Translations under genes and position numbers: made by a program | From: Quercus robur | Lineage: Eukaryota; Streptophyta; Magnoliopsida; Fagales; Fagaceae | DNA: 64,000 nucleotides | Assembly (NCBI RefSeq): GCF_932294415.1 | Contig: NC_065538.1 | Location: forward strand, 77,203,834 to 77,267,833 | Direction of reading: 5' to 3' | Notes under the pieces: generated by a model | What the model saw: the letters and a program-made list of their open reading frames with translations, nothing else | Databases searched by the model: none | What the model was told of the DNA's origin: nothing | Part shown: piece after piece, positions 12,601 through 27,125 of the stretch | Layout of the letters: each line of letters begins with the position of its first letter | Position numbering within the stretch: position 1 is the first letter of the stretch

Positions 12601-14043
12601 TTGATTGTACTTCAACTATATTATATATAAAATATTTTATATGATTTTTCACTTACGGTTTGTCATTTATAGATTGATAGCAACTAAATGAAATCCAACT
12701 ATTTAAAGGGTACACAATAGGCAATCTTTAAATCAAATTGTTCAAATTTGTTTTAGTAAATTTACTTTTCAGTTAACAATTTCAAACTATCCTTATTAAT
12801 TTGAACTCTAGTGAAAACAAAAAGATTTCGACTTTTAAAATAAAATAAAGCACAAGTATTTTTTTTATTGGAAAACTAAAGGGCAAGTTATGATATCTAT
12901 TTATTGACTTTTCAAAGAGAATTACATTTTGGGATGAAGGGATTACTTTATTTAATAATTCAATACCATCTTTTTTATAGAGTTTAAATTAAGAATAATG
13001 TTTTATTCACAAAATTTTGACAACAAATCCTAGTTGATAAGTTGTTACTGGATATAATTTAGATCCACTATCATTTTTTCTCCATCAATAACAGTTTACT
13101 ATCTAAGATTTTCATGAAATTGTTGTAGACATAGCACGCACCCTATAGGACTAAAATGTTATATATATATATAAATATATATTTGTGGTTCCTAATTTTA
13201 CTTGTGCATATGCAGGTGTTATGAGCTAGTTTTTATTTTTATTTTATTTTCTCTTCTTCTTTTTTATTTTATTTTTGGTTTCTTTTTTATTTTGTGTGCA
13301 AAGCTCAAAGTTTCAGCAATAGTACCCATGGATTTTTTTTTTTTTTTTTAATTCCTTTTTTTGAAATTATATCAACTCAAGGGTTGAAATGTGTTTCAAA
13401 GTTTCTGCGTAAGGTACATATATATTATTCCTCTTCTAACATGTGAGCATTATAGTTATCTGGGATTTACATGCTGTAAGAGATACATGTGTCAGATGTA
13501 TAAGATACATTCCCATAATATAAAATGCTAGCATGCTTTATGAATTATCTAACCATTTTATATTCTTTTTTTACTTATGGTTTGATATTTATAGATTGAA
13601 AACAACAAATGAAATTGTAAACAATAGGCACTCTTTAAATCAAACTGCCCATTGACAAATAATTAAAAAAGAAGAGGAAATGGATGAGCAAGCAAAGTAC
13701 ACACATTTTTTCTCCTCTTTAATTTAGCATATTGAAAGTCTTACCTTTCTTGGGAATTCCGAATCAAAGAAGTGGCAGATCGAACTATAGCGTGAAAAAA
13801 CCCAAATTGATATGAATGAAAGATTTCTCTGGAAGATGTGAGATGGGCATTGTATTCTTTTCGGACTTTCAGTGAGATTGGGTATTGTATTCTTTTCATA
13901 CTTTCATCCTGAGTTTGATGTCAAAATTAAGGTTGTTTTAAGGCCACTATATTCGCACCCCCTTGACTCATACTCTAATTTATCTAGTGCAATCTCATGT
14001 GTGATCATCATTAAGTATAGTTTGTAAGGTTCATATTTTTGTA
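12601..14043. other. Intergenic, no gene seen
   Basis: Very AT-rich, with a (TA)n run near 13160-13185 and poly-T near 13336. No coding or transposon ends were recognised. Confidence 0.5.
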
Positions 14044-15390
14044 TGTTGGCATATCTGATATCAAAACACACTTTTTATGTAATTGAATTTATGTTCAAGT
14101 GTGTTACATTTTATCAACAGCTGATATAAATTGAAGAAACAATATTGCTCAAGAAAAGCTAAAACTGTAGGTCTCAATATTTGGCTCGATACTTGTTGAT
14201 CTATTGAGAATAAGTGAATCTTAATACCTGACTCGACACCTCTCGATCTATTGAGCCTTGGGAAAACTAAACATTAATTTTCTATTTCATCCAATGATGA
14301 TTTGCCTTTCTAGGAATTTGTGCACTAGGGTTCCAGAACATATAAAAGAAATATCTTGTGGCCGTCATCATAGGCACAAATAGACACACACATAATAGGA
14401 GTTGTTGCAATGTTTGTACTCTTGGGGTTTTGTATTAAGCTGCTACCAATTCATCAAACCGTGATTTGAAGAACACTGCAAAGCTATAACAATAAAAAAG
14501 CCTAATGTGCTATTAGTCACAAATAGGAGATTTGTGCAAAGGAGGAGAAGCCTTTTGGAAGAAGTAGTCCAATTGGGGAAAAAATTGGCCTTTGCCCTTT
14601 TTTAAAAAACAATCCAACATTTTTCCCACTTTTCCAAACTAATTAGGGAAATGCTCCTCTTTTGAAACTCGATTTTTTTTAAAAATCGAGTTAAGCCCTA
14701 TAATGACGTTTTTAAGGAGTCTATAGTGACGTTTTAAGGACATATAGTGGCGTTTTGAAACTCGAGCTCCTTGAAATCGAGTTATAGGAAAAAAAAAGAA
14801 AAAAAAATTGCATGTAACTCGACTTCATAGAGATTGAGTTACAAAACGCCACTATAGGTCCTTAAAACGTCACAATAGGCTCCTTAAAACGCCATTATAG
14901 GGCTCCATAATTTTTTATTTTTTTTATTTATTTTATTTTTTATTATAACTTGATTTTAAGAAAATCGAGTTTCAAAAGAGGGGCATTTCCCTAATTAGTT
15001 TGGCAAAGGGGGAAAAATGCTGGATATTTTTTTTGAAAGGGGCATTTGTCCATTTTCTCCGTCCAATTGGGGATTGGAGCTGAGATTCCTTATAGATTAG
15101 TAGGTTCTACTGTAAGTAAGTGTTTCAGAACAGGATAAGATTCCTTATACTTGTAACATCTATTTTGGTTAGTGGATTCTTTGGGAGTGTTAGTTGACCT
15201 TAAATTCATCTGGTGCGGTTTTACTTGTAAGGGTTTTTTGCATTGTGATCAAATTACCGTGTTAAACTTGACTTCCACTACACTTAATTTAGTTTGGTAA
15301 TTTAGTTATCTTAATTGGATTTACATGTAATTTGGATTAATTAATCAACTTGGATAATTGGTTAAGTAACTGAGGTTAATCTATTTCATG
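14044..15390 (+). mobile_element. Diverged LTR, opposite orientation, carrying a MITE
   Basis: It starts TGTTGGCATATC and is related to the reverse strand of the solo LTR at 15707-16676: a CTCGACA..TCTATTGAG block, ACATATAAAAG (TATA-like, about 14340), and a 3' part with CTTACACTTGTAA-like and AATTTAGTTTGGTAATTTAG-like blocks. A 485-bp MITE is inserted at 14576. The right edge is approximate and no target duplication was identified. Confidence 0.55.
14576..15060. mobile_element. Mutator-type MITE with long inverted repeats
   Basis: The two halves form an imperfect inverted repeat of around 200 bp per arm, starting GGGAAAAAATTGG on the left and ending TTTTCTCC on the right. GTCCAATTG (9 bp) is repeated exactly at 14567-14575 and 15061-15069, the length typical of Mutator-like elements. 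The arms carry repeated GACGTTTTAAGGA / TCCTTAAAACG(T/C)C motifs. There is no coding capacity, and a transcript would fold into a long hairpin. Confidence 0.85.
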
Positions 15391-15706
15391 TAGCTTGCCA
15401 AAAGAATTTTGAGAGAAGTTATAGGCCATGAGCACATTCAGTAGGTCAATCACAAAACCAGCTACAAGGGCTCTTGTGGCGCAGATGGTATCTATCTTCC
15501 AGGGCATATGACGATCCTTTTTCCACCAAAGGCATTAGGTTATCTACTAAAATATTGCATAATTTTATTATTTTTTAATATCTTTTTTGTTACGTACTAT
15601 AATAGTATATTTTTTGCATGATTTACCCATCATATTTCAAAACTTGATTATTAATCAATAGTTGGATACAATAAAAGAAGATTTATGTCCAGACTAGGTT
15701 TTATTT

Positions 15707-16676
15707 TGATAGGCCAAGATTGTATTGACCCCTTTGGTAATTTAATCAATTAATTAGCCAAGAGAAATTAATTAGATTCAATTACATGCAATAAGCGTGG
15801 TAGCATAAACAAATTACCAAATAACTAAATGCAATGAAAATTAAATTTAACACGGGTGATTTGTTTACGAATGGGAAAAATTATTGAGACAAAACACCAT
15901 AGGGTGAATTTAAGGTCACCATTCTCGAGAATCCACTATTATCAAAATAAGTGTTTACAGGTAAAAGGAATCCCAATACCTAATACCAACTTACAGTTGA
16001 ACCCTTACCCCAATACTCAATTGGACTTGTGATGTAATGACAATCTCTCTTTTCAATGCACAGCTCTCAGTATGTGACTAACCAATCGATGCACGGATCT
16101 AAGTATTTGACTAACACACCAACTTGAGAAAGATGTTGGTTGCAAAGTTCTTCAGTTTATCCAAACGATGAAGATCAAGAAGTTCTTTGGTTACAAAACT
16201 CTTGGCATAAAGACAGCAGTTTCTACAAGAATATGATGAATTAGGGCAAATTGTCTCCGGTCACAATATGCATGTAACAACAAGTGCAACGACTCTGTGA
16301 CGGCTCTTAAAATAATTCTTATATATGTCTAGGGTTGTGAGAAAACAAATCCTACACAAATAACTTAGATATGCGTGAAAAACAGATCTTGAAATCTAAA
16401 TTTCATAATTATCGATAGATACTATTTCTGTCGAGCAGTTGTTGAGCACAAGAATTAAACCTCGATAAATATTATCTGTCGAGTTTTAATGAACAACATT
16501 TCTTTACTTGTTTCTTGGACATACTTGCATGGTTTCAATACTAGACTTGAACTCTTGTTCCTTAAAGTACTAAACCCATCATATATCTATCCAATTACAA
16601 GTAAAATGCGTTTTGTCAAAGGATTAGCCAATTTTATATAACATATGTTCTAACAAGTTCCACATATGTCCTAACA
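15707..16676 (-). mobile_element. Solo LTR of the inner-element family
   Basis: A 970-bp LTR beginning TGATAGGCCAAGATTG and ending GTCCTAACA, flanked by TATTT on both sides (15702-15706, 16677-16681). It is homologous to the LTRs at 31405-32410 and 39470-40481 but more diverged. Confidence 0.85.
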
Positions 16677-16681
16677 TATTT

Positions 16682-17739
16682 TATTTTTTTAATTGAAGTT
16701 GTGAGGAATTAATTGAGCCCAAAAACTAATTCCGCTAGGTCATGAAGTGAGATCAATAACCATGACGTATTTGAAAGATCACAATTAATAATTGCAACAA
16801 CTATATATTATTAATTTTAAGAAGGACAAATCAAATTCTTGAGCAAAAATATTTATTTAGGCACGATTTGCCCATTACACATTATACGTGATTATTAATT
16901 ACTAGTTGAATATTATAAAAAGAAGATTTATGAATATACAAGTTATTTATTTACTTATTATCATTTTTTAGTAAAGTTGTGAGGAATTGAACCCAAAAAA
17001 GTCCATGAGTTCATTGACATCTAGAGTTTTGATAATCGAGATTCTCAACCAAAAAAAAAAAAAAAAAAGTGATTAGACAATCGTATTTAAAGGATCACAA
17101 TAATTGCAACAGTTATTATCTTCAGCAGGGAAAATCAAATTCTTGTGCAAAACTCCTAACACAATGCATGTTTATCTAAGATGCCTTGAAGGTGCTATGG
17201 AATAGAAGATAAGTACTTCAAAACCCTAGGGTTAATTAGGGTTATATATCCATAAAATCTTGATATTCGAGTAATGATTGATGATAAATCATCAAAGCAC
17301 CTTAGATAACTATAAGAATCTGATCTTAGAGTTGATGTTTGACTTTGAAAGCAGGAGCATGAGCCATGAGAATGTCAAGTGCCAGTTGTACTTCGGCTCT
17401 CTAAATTAGAAAATGACTTTAGCTAACACACGCAATCATCCTTTGGGCGTAGGTGATGCTCTGTATATCTATATAGCATGGTCAACTGTCCTCTCACATC
17501 TTAGAGTTAGTTTACATGATTGTACAGATTCAATTTTTTTTCTTTCAAAAAAAAAATTATATATTTTACTATATAATTTTTCTTTAAAAGGTGGCTTAAA
17601 TTAAATATTGGTTCTTTCTCAAATAATAATAATAATAATAAATATTGGTTCTTCAACGAGCAAAACTTAAAGGGCACAAGTTAAAAACTAATAAATACTC
17701 AATTATGAGATGTAATGAATACTTTTCAAAAAGTAAAAA

Positions 17740-17779
<40 letters not shown>

Positions 17780-18053
17780 TACCTATGTTAATGATTCATT
17801 AGCTTACGTATACAAGTTCATTGTGGTTGTGTGTACTTCTTTTGGGTATATGTATACAATTTACTTTAATTTTTTGAAATATGTATACAAACGTTAAATT
17901 AATGTATCTTAACCGTTGCTCTTAGTGTATTCATTAAAAAATCCATCAATTATCAATTAGCAAGTTTTGTAATTTTCACAACTATCCAATTGACTTAAAT
18001 TAATTATTACATAATAAAAACAAAATGGAACTACACTACTTCACAACTTGTTA
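16682..18053. other. Intergenic with A and TA tracts
   Basis: AT-rich. A poly-A run joined to (TA)n lies at about 17735-17780, and a poly-A run near 17051-17067. No gene was recognised. Confidence 0.5.
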
Positions 18054-18489
18054 GGCCATTCGCATCAACTCATGTAAAAATTTGTCTATTTTTTAGATAT
18101 CTTACTCTTTTTTTTTTTTTTTTTTTACATACTTTTAAAAATATGCCACATCAAAATATCTATTTTACACTACATTTCATTAAAATATCAATTTTTCTTA
18201 ATTTTTAAAAATTATTTCTCTTTCTTCACACACAACTACCAACATTCATTCTCTTCCATTAGTCTCCAAATAGATAAAAAAAGAATAAAAAATTAAATAC
18301 AAAATGAATAATACTAGTGTAAATTTACATAATCATTGAAAGTTATAACAACTATATATTTTTACACAATTTTTTTTTTAATTTAACGTGGATAAATTTT
18401 CGGCATAATTGGCTAAAATGTAAAATGTAGTCAATTTTTTTTAAAAAAAAATAAAAAAATTAATTATACAAGCACATGTACAAGTGCTC
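18054..18489. mobile_element. Possible Harbinger/Tourist-like MITE
   Basis: A 436-bp AT-rich block flanked by TTA at 18051-18053 and 18490-18492. Its ends (GGCCATTCGCATCA on the left, reverse complement of the right GAGCACTTGTACATG) are imperfect but recall the element at 973-2058. The poor TIR match makes this tentative. Confidence 0.45.
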
Positions 18490-18944
18490 TTAACATCAGT
18501 AAGTGCAATATCATGCGATATGATAGAGCACTTCCACAAGTTGTTTGCTAATATTACACCTTTTTATTTTAAGAGCTCGTTTCAGTTCCATAGATGATAG
18601 AGAAGCATCATGAAAAATTGTGCCTATTAAGAACTAACAATTAATACAATATACCTGTACACAAATTTTCACAATTACTAGAAGAACAAGTTGTATTTGG
18701 TCGCTTAACATCAATTTTTTACTCCCCACTACTATTGACCCTCATTCTCTTAACATGTACAGCAATCATAATTTTTTGAGTTCAACAATTGGTTAAAATG
18801 TTCCCTCACATCAACAGCTATAGCTCAATGAAAAGAAATCAGAAAATTATTTAATCATGGACTTATTCCTTCGTTTTTTAATTTCAGTCAGCCAATAGCC
18901 ATGTGATGACAGAATTTCCTTGAAATCTGCTAGTTTTGGTTCAA

Positions 18945-18951
18945 TATAAAA
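18945..18951 (+). promoter_or_regulatory. TATA box of peroxidase A
   Basis: TATAAAA lies 67 bp before the ATG. The same element in the same context (TATAAAATCGCACATACGTT) is conserved at 48812-48818 before the second peroxidase. Confidence 0.7.
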
Positions 18952-19017
18952 TCGCACATACGTTGCACAGTATCTCAGAACCAAAAACCAAAGCATTATC
19001 AGCTTTCTCTTTTCGAT

Positions 19018-20329
<1,312 letters not shown>

Positions 20330-20800
20330 TTAAGGACTAGGTGATTAAACCTAGCTAAGAACAGAAATGCAAGAAGTTTCTTACATTGTCACGGTTGTGC
20401 TCTTAAATAAACTGGGTTTTTCAATGTTATATGAGCTTTATTAATATTGTTTGGTCATTCCAAAATTAAATTTCAGAAATAAAATTTTTGTTTGATTGGC
20501 TTTTGAAGTCTTCAATTTGTGTAGTGTTTTTCTCATGTGGGTTTTTCCAACTAGACTTACCAGTGCTTGGTGGCATAAAGAGTCACAAGATTCTTCATGC
20601 ATTATTTAACAATTTCATATGGGTCTAAACTTATGATTCACTATTTAGAGATTGAAAACAGCTAAATAAATTCAACTGTATAATAGGAACTCTTTAAATC
20701 TAACGGGCCATTTATTTTATTTTTTTTGGATAATAAATTTAATTTGCACGTCCGAAGTTGGCGAGTGGGGACGTGAACTTATCAAATTTATTTTAATTGA

Positions 20801-20945
20801 CTATGTAAAGTCTATGTTAATTAGCTTAATTCAGTGTAAAATTTGTACATATTTTTATTTTTATTTTAATATATTTTTCCAGAACTTAATTGTAATAAGG
20901 ATGGATGTATTTGAGCCTCATTTACTATTTGGAAAGTTGCCTTTA
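20801..20945. other. Short spacer, possible start of an LTR-like host repeat
   Basis: AT-rich sequence between the peroxidase segment and the outer LTR element. Together with 41931-42206 and 43641-44105 it may be the remains of one LTR into which the outer element inserted. The ends are unclear. Confidence 0.35.
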
Positions 20946-20950
20946 GAATC

Positions 20951-21839
20951 TGTACGTTGTTAGACCTCTTAACACAAGTTGTTTAACTTAGTTATTTAGT
21001 CAAGTGATTACTTAGATAAATTATTCAGTTTTTGGTTAACACAATAATATTATATCATGCAAATAAAGCAGAAATATAAAGTACACCACGATATGATGAC
21101 TCAGGAAAACTTAACTAGTAAAAAATTAGAGGAGAATTTAACCTATCTATCCTCAAAGTAAAAACAAATCCACTAAAAAAGAATTGAAGTTTTTATAATA
21201 GAACTTAGACTACTAATATCCTATTGCTACCTTGAGTAGAAAGCTTGCTACTTTGAGTAGAAAACTTACTATCACAACCACGTAATAGCTTCAAGTCCAC
21301 GGACTATTTCTTTTTTTGACCTGCAGCAACGACAAGTTCTCCTACTTGTGACTTTGAGACTCCACTCAAAATTTTTAGATCTTCTTTAATGTTCTTTATG
21401 CAGCAACTGAAGAGATCATCAAGTTTTTGACACAAATCTTAATCTTGATAACTCTGTGTGTGTATGAAGGTAAACATCTTTAGATCTTATAGAAGATTCA
21501 ACACACAACTCTCAAAAGACCTCTAAAACGTAGCTAGGGTTTTTCCATTTATACTTGGAGTGAAATACAAAACCCTACACGTCATATGGGCTTGGGCTGA
21601 ATTGAAATTTCTGCAGAAAATTAAATCTGCATGAGTTTCAATCGATTGAGTCTAATTTTCGATCGATCAAGCCTAGTAGATTTTGTCCAATAAATCCTGC
21701 AATCACTTAATTCCAATTTTACATTAAATCACATTTCGAGAAAGCCTAAACCTAGACTCTATGTTTTGATCATGGTTTGCCAACATAATACATATTGACG
21801 TTCTAATACATTAGTTCCTAAAGTATTAGAACCTAACAA
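20951..21839 (-). repeat. Outer element, left LTR (3' LTR)
   Basis: An 889-bp LTR starting TGTACGTTGTTAGACC and ending CCTAACA. It pairs with 41083-41925. It is the 3' LTR because the coding remnants and primer site read on the minus strand. Confidence 0.85.
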
Positions 21840-22590
21840 ACTCCCCATTTGGTAATCCGTGACAAATCATATTACAAAAAGTAAAATGCCCAAAGTAAAA
21901 CAGCCCAATCAATTAAAAAGCCCTAATTACAATTCAACCTAACCACTATCTATTAGTTGGAAAAGTAGACAGCAGTCACGATTGAATTAACCTGTAAATT
22001 CCTGAAACACTAAACAAACACATAAACGCATTTATGGAAAATACAAGTAAAACATAATAGACTTCTTGATTTCAAAAAACATAAAATAAAAAGACATATA
22101 TCATGAATAACCTAATAATATAAATCAAAATCAATGTACCATATGTGAAACAAGAAACATAAATAAAACACAAAAGCAAAAACAACAATGTCTCCCCCTA
22201 ACATATACAAGCCATAACAAAAATAAAAACATCAAAGCAAAAAAACCAAAAAACATATCATGCGTGTCTCCTAGATACAATCTAGCCAAGAAAATCTCTC
22301 CCCCTATCTCTATGTACTCCCCATTTTTGTGACATATTGCTAAAGGGCAATCATGACTCATCAAAGGGTAGAGCCGGTGGAGTAGAACCTCTAGCAACCG
22401 CCAAATCTGCTCATAAGGCTGCAACCTCATTAAGCACATCCAATAAGAGCTGTCAATGCACAGCTTGAATGGTGAGAACCGTATCCAGCATAGCACGCAA
22501 GGAAGAGTCACTAGATGTAGATGGTGGAGGATTCACAGCAGTTGTGGGGTCCACATAAGCCTCAGCAGAAGGATCACCAAAAGGAGGGGC

Positions 22591-23055
22591 TCAAGATGTA
22601 TCACCTGTAGAAGACTCGACACGGGGGTGTTTAAAGCTTGCTTTCAACTGAGCAGCCTTTTGCCTAAGGAAGGTGGCATTTATGAGAGCAATGATATGTA
22701 TAGGCTTTGATGTGGGGAAGTCATCTAAACCTAAATTTAAAAGAATCCTATGAATAAAAATAGGAAAGAACAAACCATGGGATTTTGCACTACTTCTATG
22801 AACCTCAACAAGAGAACGAATGAAAAGAGTAGGAAAACTCATGGGAGCATCAGTGATGAGAGCGTATAGGAACGCACATCTCTTAATAGGAATAGTATGT
22901 ACATGTGAAATGTGCCAAATACTACAACAGGATATCCTAAAAAACAAATAATTGAGCTCAATAAGCTCAGAAGAGGTGACTCGAGGATTAGTACCCCAAC
23001 TAATGGAAGTACCAGTGATGAGGGACATAATATCATCAAGAGGAGGAGATTCTGT
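22591..23055 (-). mobile_element. Outer element: PF20167-like protein remnant, downstream part
   Basis: A coding remnant resembling the putative plant transposon protein domain often found in non-autonomous plant LTR elements. It includes blocks such as SFPTLFIRSLVEVHR and LLNLGLDDFPTSKPI. The CACTA element begins directly at its upstream edge. The equivalent domain of the inner element lies at about 33404-34660. The family assignment is from memory of similar plant proteins. Confidence 0.6.
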
Positions 23056-23958
23056 CACTACAACAAAATGTATTTTCAGTTTTTTTCGTCACTAAAAGTC
23101 TAGTTTTTCGTCACTAAGGACCTTTAGTGACGAAATTGGACTTTTAGTGACGAAACTCGTTTCTTCACTATAGCTCCGTCACTAAAAGTCCTAGTGACAA
23201 AAAATTTTGTCACTAAAAGTCCGATTTGATTAAAAAAAAAAAAAAAAAAAAACTTTTAGTGACGAAAACGTTTTGTCACTAAATGTTTTCCTTACTAAAA
23301 ATACTATTTAGTGACGAAAATATTTCATCACTAAAAACACTTTAGTTTACTAAATCATATTTAGTGACGAATAATTTCGTCACTAAAACTATTTTTAAGA
23401 AAATCCAGGCACATATAGTGACAAAAATTTTCATCACTAAAACTTATTTTCTGTTTTTATTTTTTTCATGGCTTTGATATTAACCTATAACCTGTCATTA
23501 AATTATTAAAACTTCACATCTGAATAACACATTTATTTCAACAACATATTTATAAAAAAAGATCCATACATTCCATGAGTAAAAACTAAAACAAGTATCC
23601 AATTCAAACTCCTTCCATACAAGTATACAATAATTGTTTGCAACACATACAATAACTCAAGATGTTTTATAACAATACAAAAAGTATAGCATAATATAAA
23701 TAGAACTAACGGAAGATGTCCTCATGCCTCTTGCTTAGCTCGTGCCTCTTGGTCCTTAGATCGCTCCTCTTGGTACAATTGAAACCTTCTAAAACTTCAT
23801 GTACTATTGGAATCACTGCTTGATCATAAAGATCTCTTTGTTGAGCTAAGGGACCAAAAACCTACATATTACCGCAAACAAAATCTTAGCATCTACCATC
23901 AAATATGAAACTAGATTCTCAAAACTAACATTGTTTAACATTTTTGACATACACGTTC

Positions 23959-23960
<2 letters not shown>

Positions 23961-24002
<42 letters not shown>

Positions 24003-24103
24003 AACATTAAGTGGGAGAGGGAGATTCAAACTCAAGTTCTCCTGCCTCTATAGACAACTGGACAATGTGCCAATGCCAATGCCGCTAAGTACAAGGCTCT
24101 TGG
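23961..24103 (-). mobile_element. tRNA-derived SINE inside the CACTA element
   Basis: On the minus strand it starts AAGAGCCTTGTACTTAGCGG (A-box-like TAGCGGCATTGG), has a B-box-like GAGTTTGAATCTCCC, and ends in a long A tail (poly-T at 23963-23999). A near-perfect 16-bp target duplication flanks it: TGACATACACGTTCAA at 23945-23960 and TGACATATACATTCAA at 24104-24119. Confidence 0.8.
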
Positions 24104-26578
24104 TGACATATACATTCAAATTATAGGACTTCCTTATACTTTCCATTTCAGTGTTCGGATGTAAAGGTGTACATGGTGGCACATCATTTAATATTCTATT
24201 CTTACTACACCAAGGAATGAATACTTATTTTAGAGGACAAGACACCATGCACACCATTAAATGGACATTTTCCATTTCAAAGGCAAATGAAGAGGACCCT
24301 TTTCCTGGAAAAAAAAAAAAAAAAAAAAAAGTTAACAAGAACGCACCTCTTTACCTACTCATTTTACCCTTTTCTATCCAAGTTTTATGTATATAGCCCT
24401 TACATTAGATCACCTTGAAATAATGTGAAACCAAAGAATCCCCCATAAACAACTAATTAATTTTTGAACCTTAATTCTTGAAAGCAACAACCAAACAATT
24501 ATAAGTAAATATTGAACCACACTTTGAAACAAATACCCAAATGCCAAAACATCAAAGTCTAAGTAAAACCCAATACCCCATTTGTGAAAATCTACTCATC
24601 ACACTTTAACCCTCCTCAAAAAGTTCATACAATTTTCACCAATCTCAAAAATCCACTTCTCATATCATATACATACAAACTAATTGAAATGAATGAAGTA
24701 GTACCTAATCTACTCATCACACTTTAACCCTCCTCAAAAGGTTCATACAATTTTCACCAATCTCAAAAATCCAACACAACCCACCTTATAACACCATGCA
24801 AGCCACCCGCCTTCTCCAACACAATAACCCACCATAAAACAAATCACAAACATCACAAATATAGAGTGTTTACAAGTATTAAAATCAATTAAAGTACTAT
24901 TCATCACATCTAATCAACAAGGTCCATTCACATTTGCAAGAAATTAAAAACACTCCCAATATAAATTTAAACCACCTTATAACATCATGCAAGCCACCCA
25001 CTTGCTCCAACACAACATACCACCGCAAATCCAATTTCCAACATCAAGTATAGAGTTTATAAGTTTTTAACTAGAATTTACTTACTTTGCTTAAGCTAAG
25101 TTTACAACTTTCAGAAAAAATCCAAAGTTATTGCAAACAATGTGTATTTAGTCTGCAAAAGAAAAGTTAAATTTATAAGTACAAAAGTTAAAGAAAAGTT
25201 AAACAAGCAGATCAGACAATAATTAGAACCGCCAATGAAGAAAGATATTTCAGGGGAATGAAAAGCTTGTAAACAACCAAATGTCAGCACAAATATCTAA
25301 TTCTTCAAAATCACTACCCCACATGAAAACTTGCAAACAAAAGCCATAATCCAGAAACAACACTATTATACTATAATGGAAAAATCAGATTAAAAAATCA
25401 ACCATTCAACTGCTGGGTGCATGTGTGTACCTTAACAAATAAATTTTTTTAAAAAAAGGCAGGGGTGGGGGTGTTACCAACAAGGGGGTATATTGTCATG
25501 AAAATTTGGCAAGACGCAACATTATGACATCATTTATAATAAAAAAAGGAGTACACTAGAAGTCTACCCCTCCAAGTACTATGAAAGATATATGTTGAAG
25601 AAAAATTTGACAGAAGTCTACAACCTTCTCTCCAACCATCTTGATGGGAGAAGTTTCACTAAATTATAAGTTACAAACCATGGCCGCTATTTAGAGGATA
25701 ATCTATAATTGAACCTATGTTTCTTTTTTCCTCACAAAATTCAATGTTCTCGAAAGGTATCTCAGCAACAAATCCTTAATCAGTCACCATTTCTAGATAG
25801 GGCACAACAACTCAAACTAATAAAGCTTGGCGAACTTTCCATGCTATAGTCTCTAAAATCATTCATCCATGCTGAGCAAGTGATTGAGGTCAACATGACT
25901 CACAATGTTAGGTAGAACTTCTAGACTACGATTTGATGATAAAAACTTCTAGACTATGGTGAGATAGCCATAGGTTGTCCACACTTCATGGAAGCAAAGT
26001 TGGGTGGTGTGGCACACACCAAACCCAAATGAGGATTTTGAGGAAAAATGTCTTTATGTGAGCTTTAGGTTACACTAATGGTCAACATGAAGAAACGTTC
26101 AACATCAACAACCAAGACTTAGTCCAAAACATTTGGGGGTTGGCTATGTCTAAGGTTCCCCACGCCTTGTCTATGCTAGTTTAACTCTACAGTGTCCGCA
26201 AGCATAGGGCGCAGGCCAAAACACACATGAGAAAATAAAAAATGACAAGGCACTTTGGCACAATATTGAAAACCTAAAACCACAAAATCTAGATTCATGC
26301 AACCAGAGCGCTAGACTCCATAGAATTGAGATGTAACGATTTGCTGAATTAGTTTAATACTAGTAGCTACACATTGCTTCTCCCTTAATCTATAGTTCAA
26401 TCACATTAGCAAACACACATAATACGAACAAGAGTAACATCAACAATATACTTCATCAACTCTTTAAAACAGCAAAAGCATAGCATTAGAAGAAGAAAAA
26501 AAAAAAAAGAACCAAAGCAAATAAAAGATTCTAGAAATAATTACAGTAACACAATCAGATAAGATGGGAAATACATAC

Positions 26579-26770
26579 CCCAGACTTTGCTTCTATAGGA
26601 TGCTCCTCATCAATATGGTAGCACAACCCAACCAAATCAAAATCCTCTGTACAAAATGGGCATGGATATTCTGTTTTTGACTCATCGTCACCTTCAATCT
26701 CTTCCTCCAAATCTATACAAAGATCTGCTTCAACACCCAACACATCAAATCCCACTCCAAAAATACCCAA
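26579..26770 (-). pseudogene. Captured Di19 (drought-induced 19) zinc-finger exon fragment
   Basis: The frame reads an acidic stretch and then YPCPFCTEDFDLVGLCYHID followed by EEHPIEAKSG, which matches the first zinc-binding domain of the plant Di19 family (nuclear/cytosolic stress-response proteins). After the GGG codon the sequence continues GTATGT, a normal splice donor, at a point where the family would continue VCPVC. So an exon edge with its intron start seems to have been carried along. Its position wholly inside a CACTA element makes it a captured fragment, not the native gene. No second zinc finger or C-terminus was found nearby. Confidence 0.8.
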
Positions 26771-26824
26771 AAAACAATAAAATATAAAGATTGGATTTTG
26801 AAAACAAAAACTAACTAGACAGAG

Positions 26825-27125
26825 TCTTTAAAGTCAATCGCCAATGGCGACGCTTAAGTGTCTCCATGGCGCCAATGACGATGCTTAAACTTCATGATCG
26901 GCGTCGATCGCCAATGGCGACGCTTAAGCGTCGCCATCTGCACCTACGGCGGCACGGCTGAGATCAGGTGAAGCATCTGAATCATTGCAAAACGGAGAAA
27001 TCGGAGCTAGTTGAAGCGTCGCGATGGGTTTAATGGGTTTGAGGTCGGCGTCGCCGGCGGAAGCCTGGGTCAGCGCCATCGAGCTTGGTTGGCGTCGACG
27101 TTGGCTGGCTTGAGAGAGTTTCAGA
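26825..27125. other. GC-rich block inside the CACTA element
   Basis: Markedly richer in G+C than its surroundings, with a repeated ATCGCCAATGGCGACGCTTA unit (about 26838 and 26909). On the plus strand a short frame continues to about 27319 without recognisable motifs. It may be captured gene or promoter sequence next to the Di19 exon; the origin is unknown. Confidence 0.5.

Noticed and set aside
22131-22511. Minus-strand open frame with hydrophobic residues
   Set aside because: Lies in the 3' non-coding part of the outer LTR element; low complexity and no motif.
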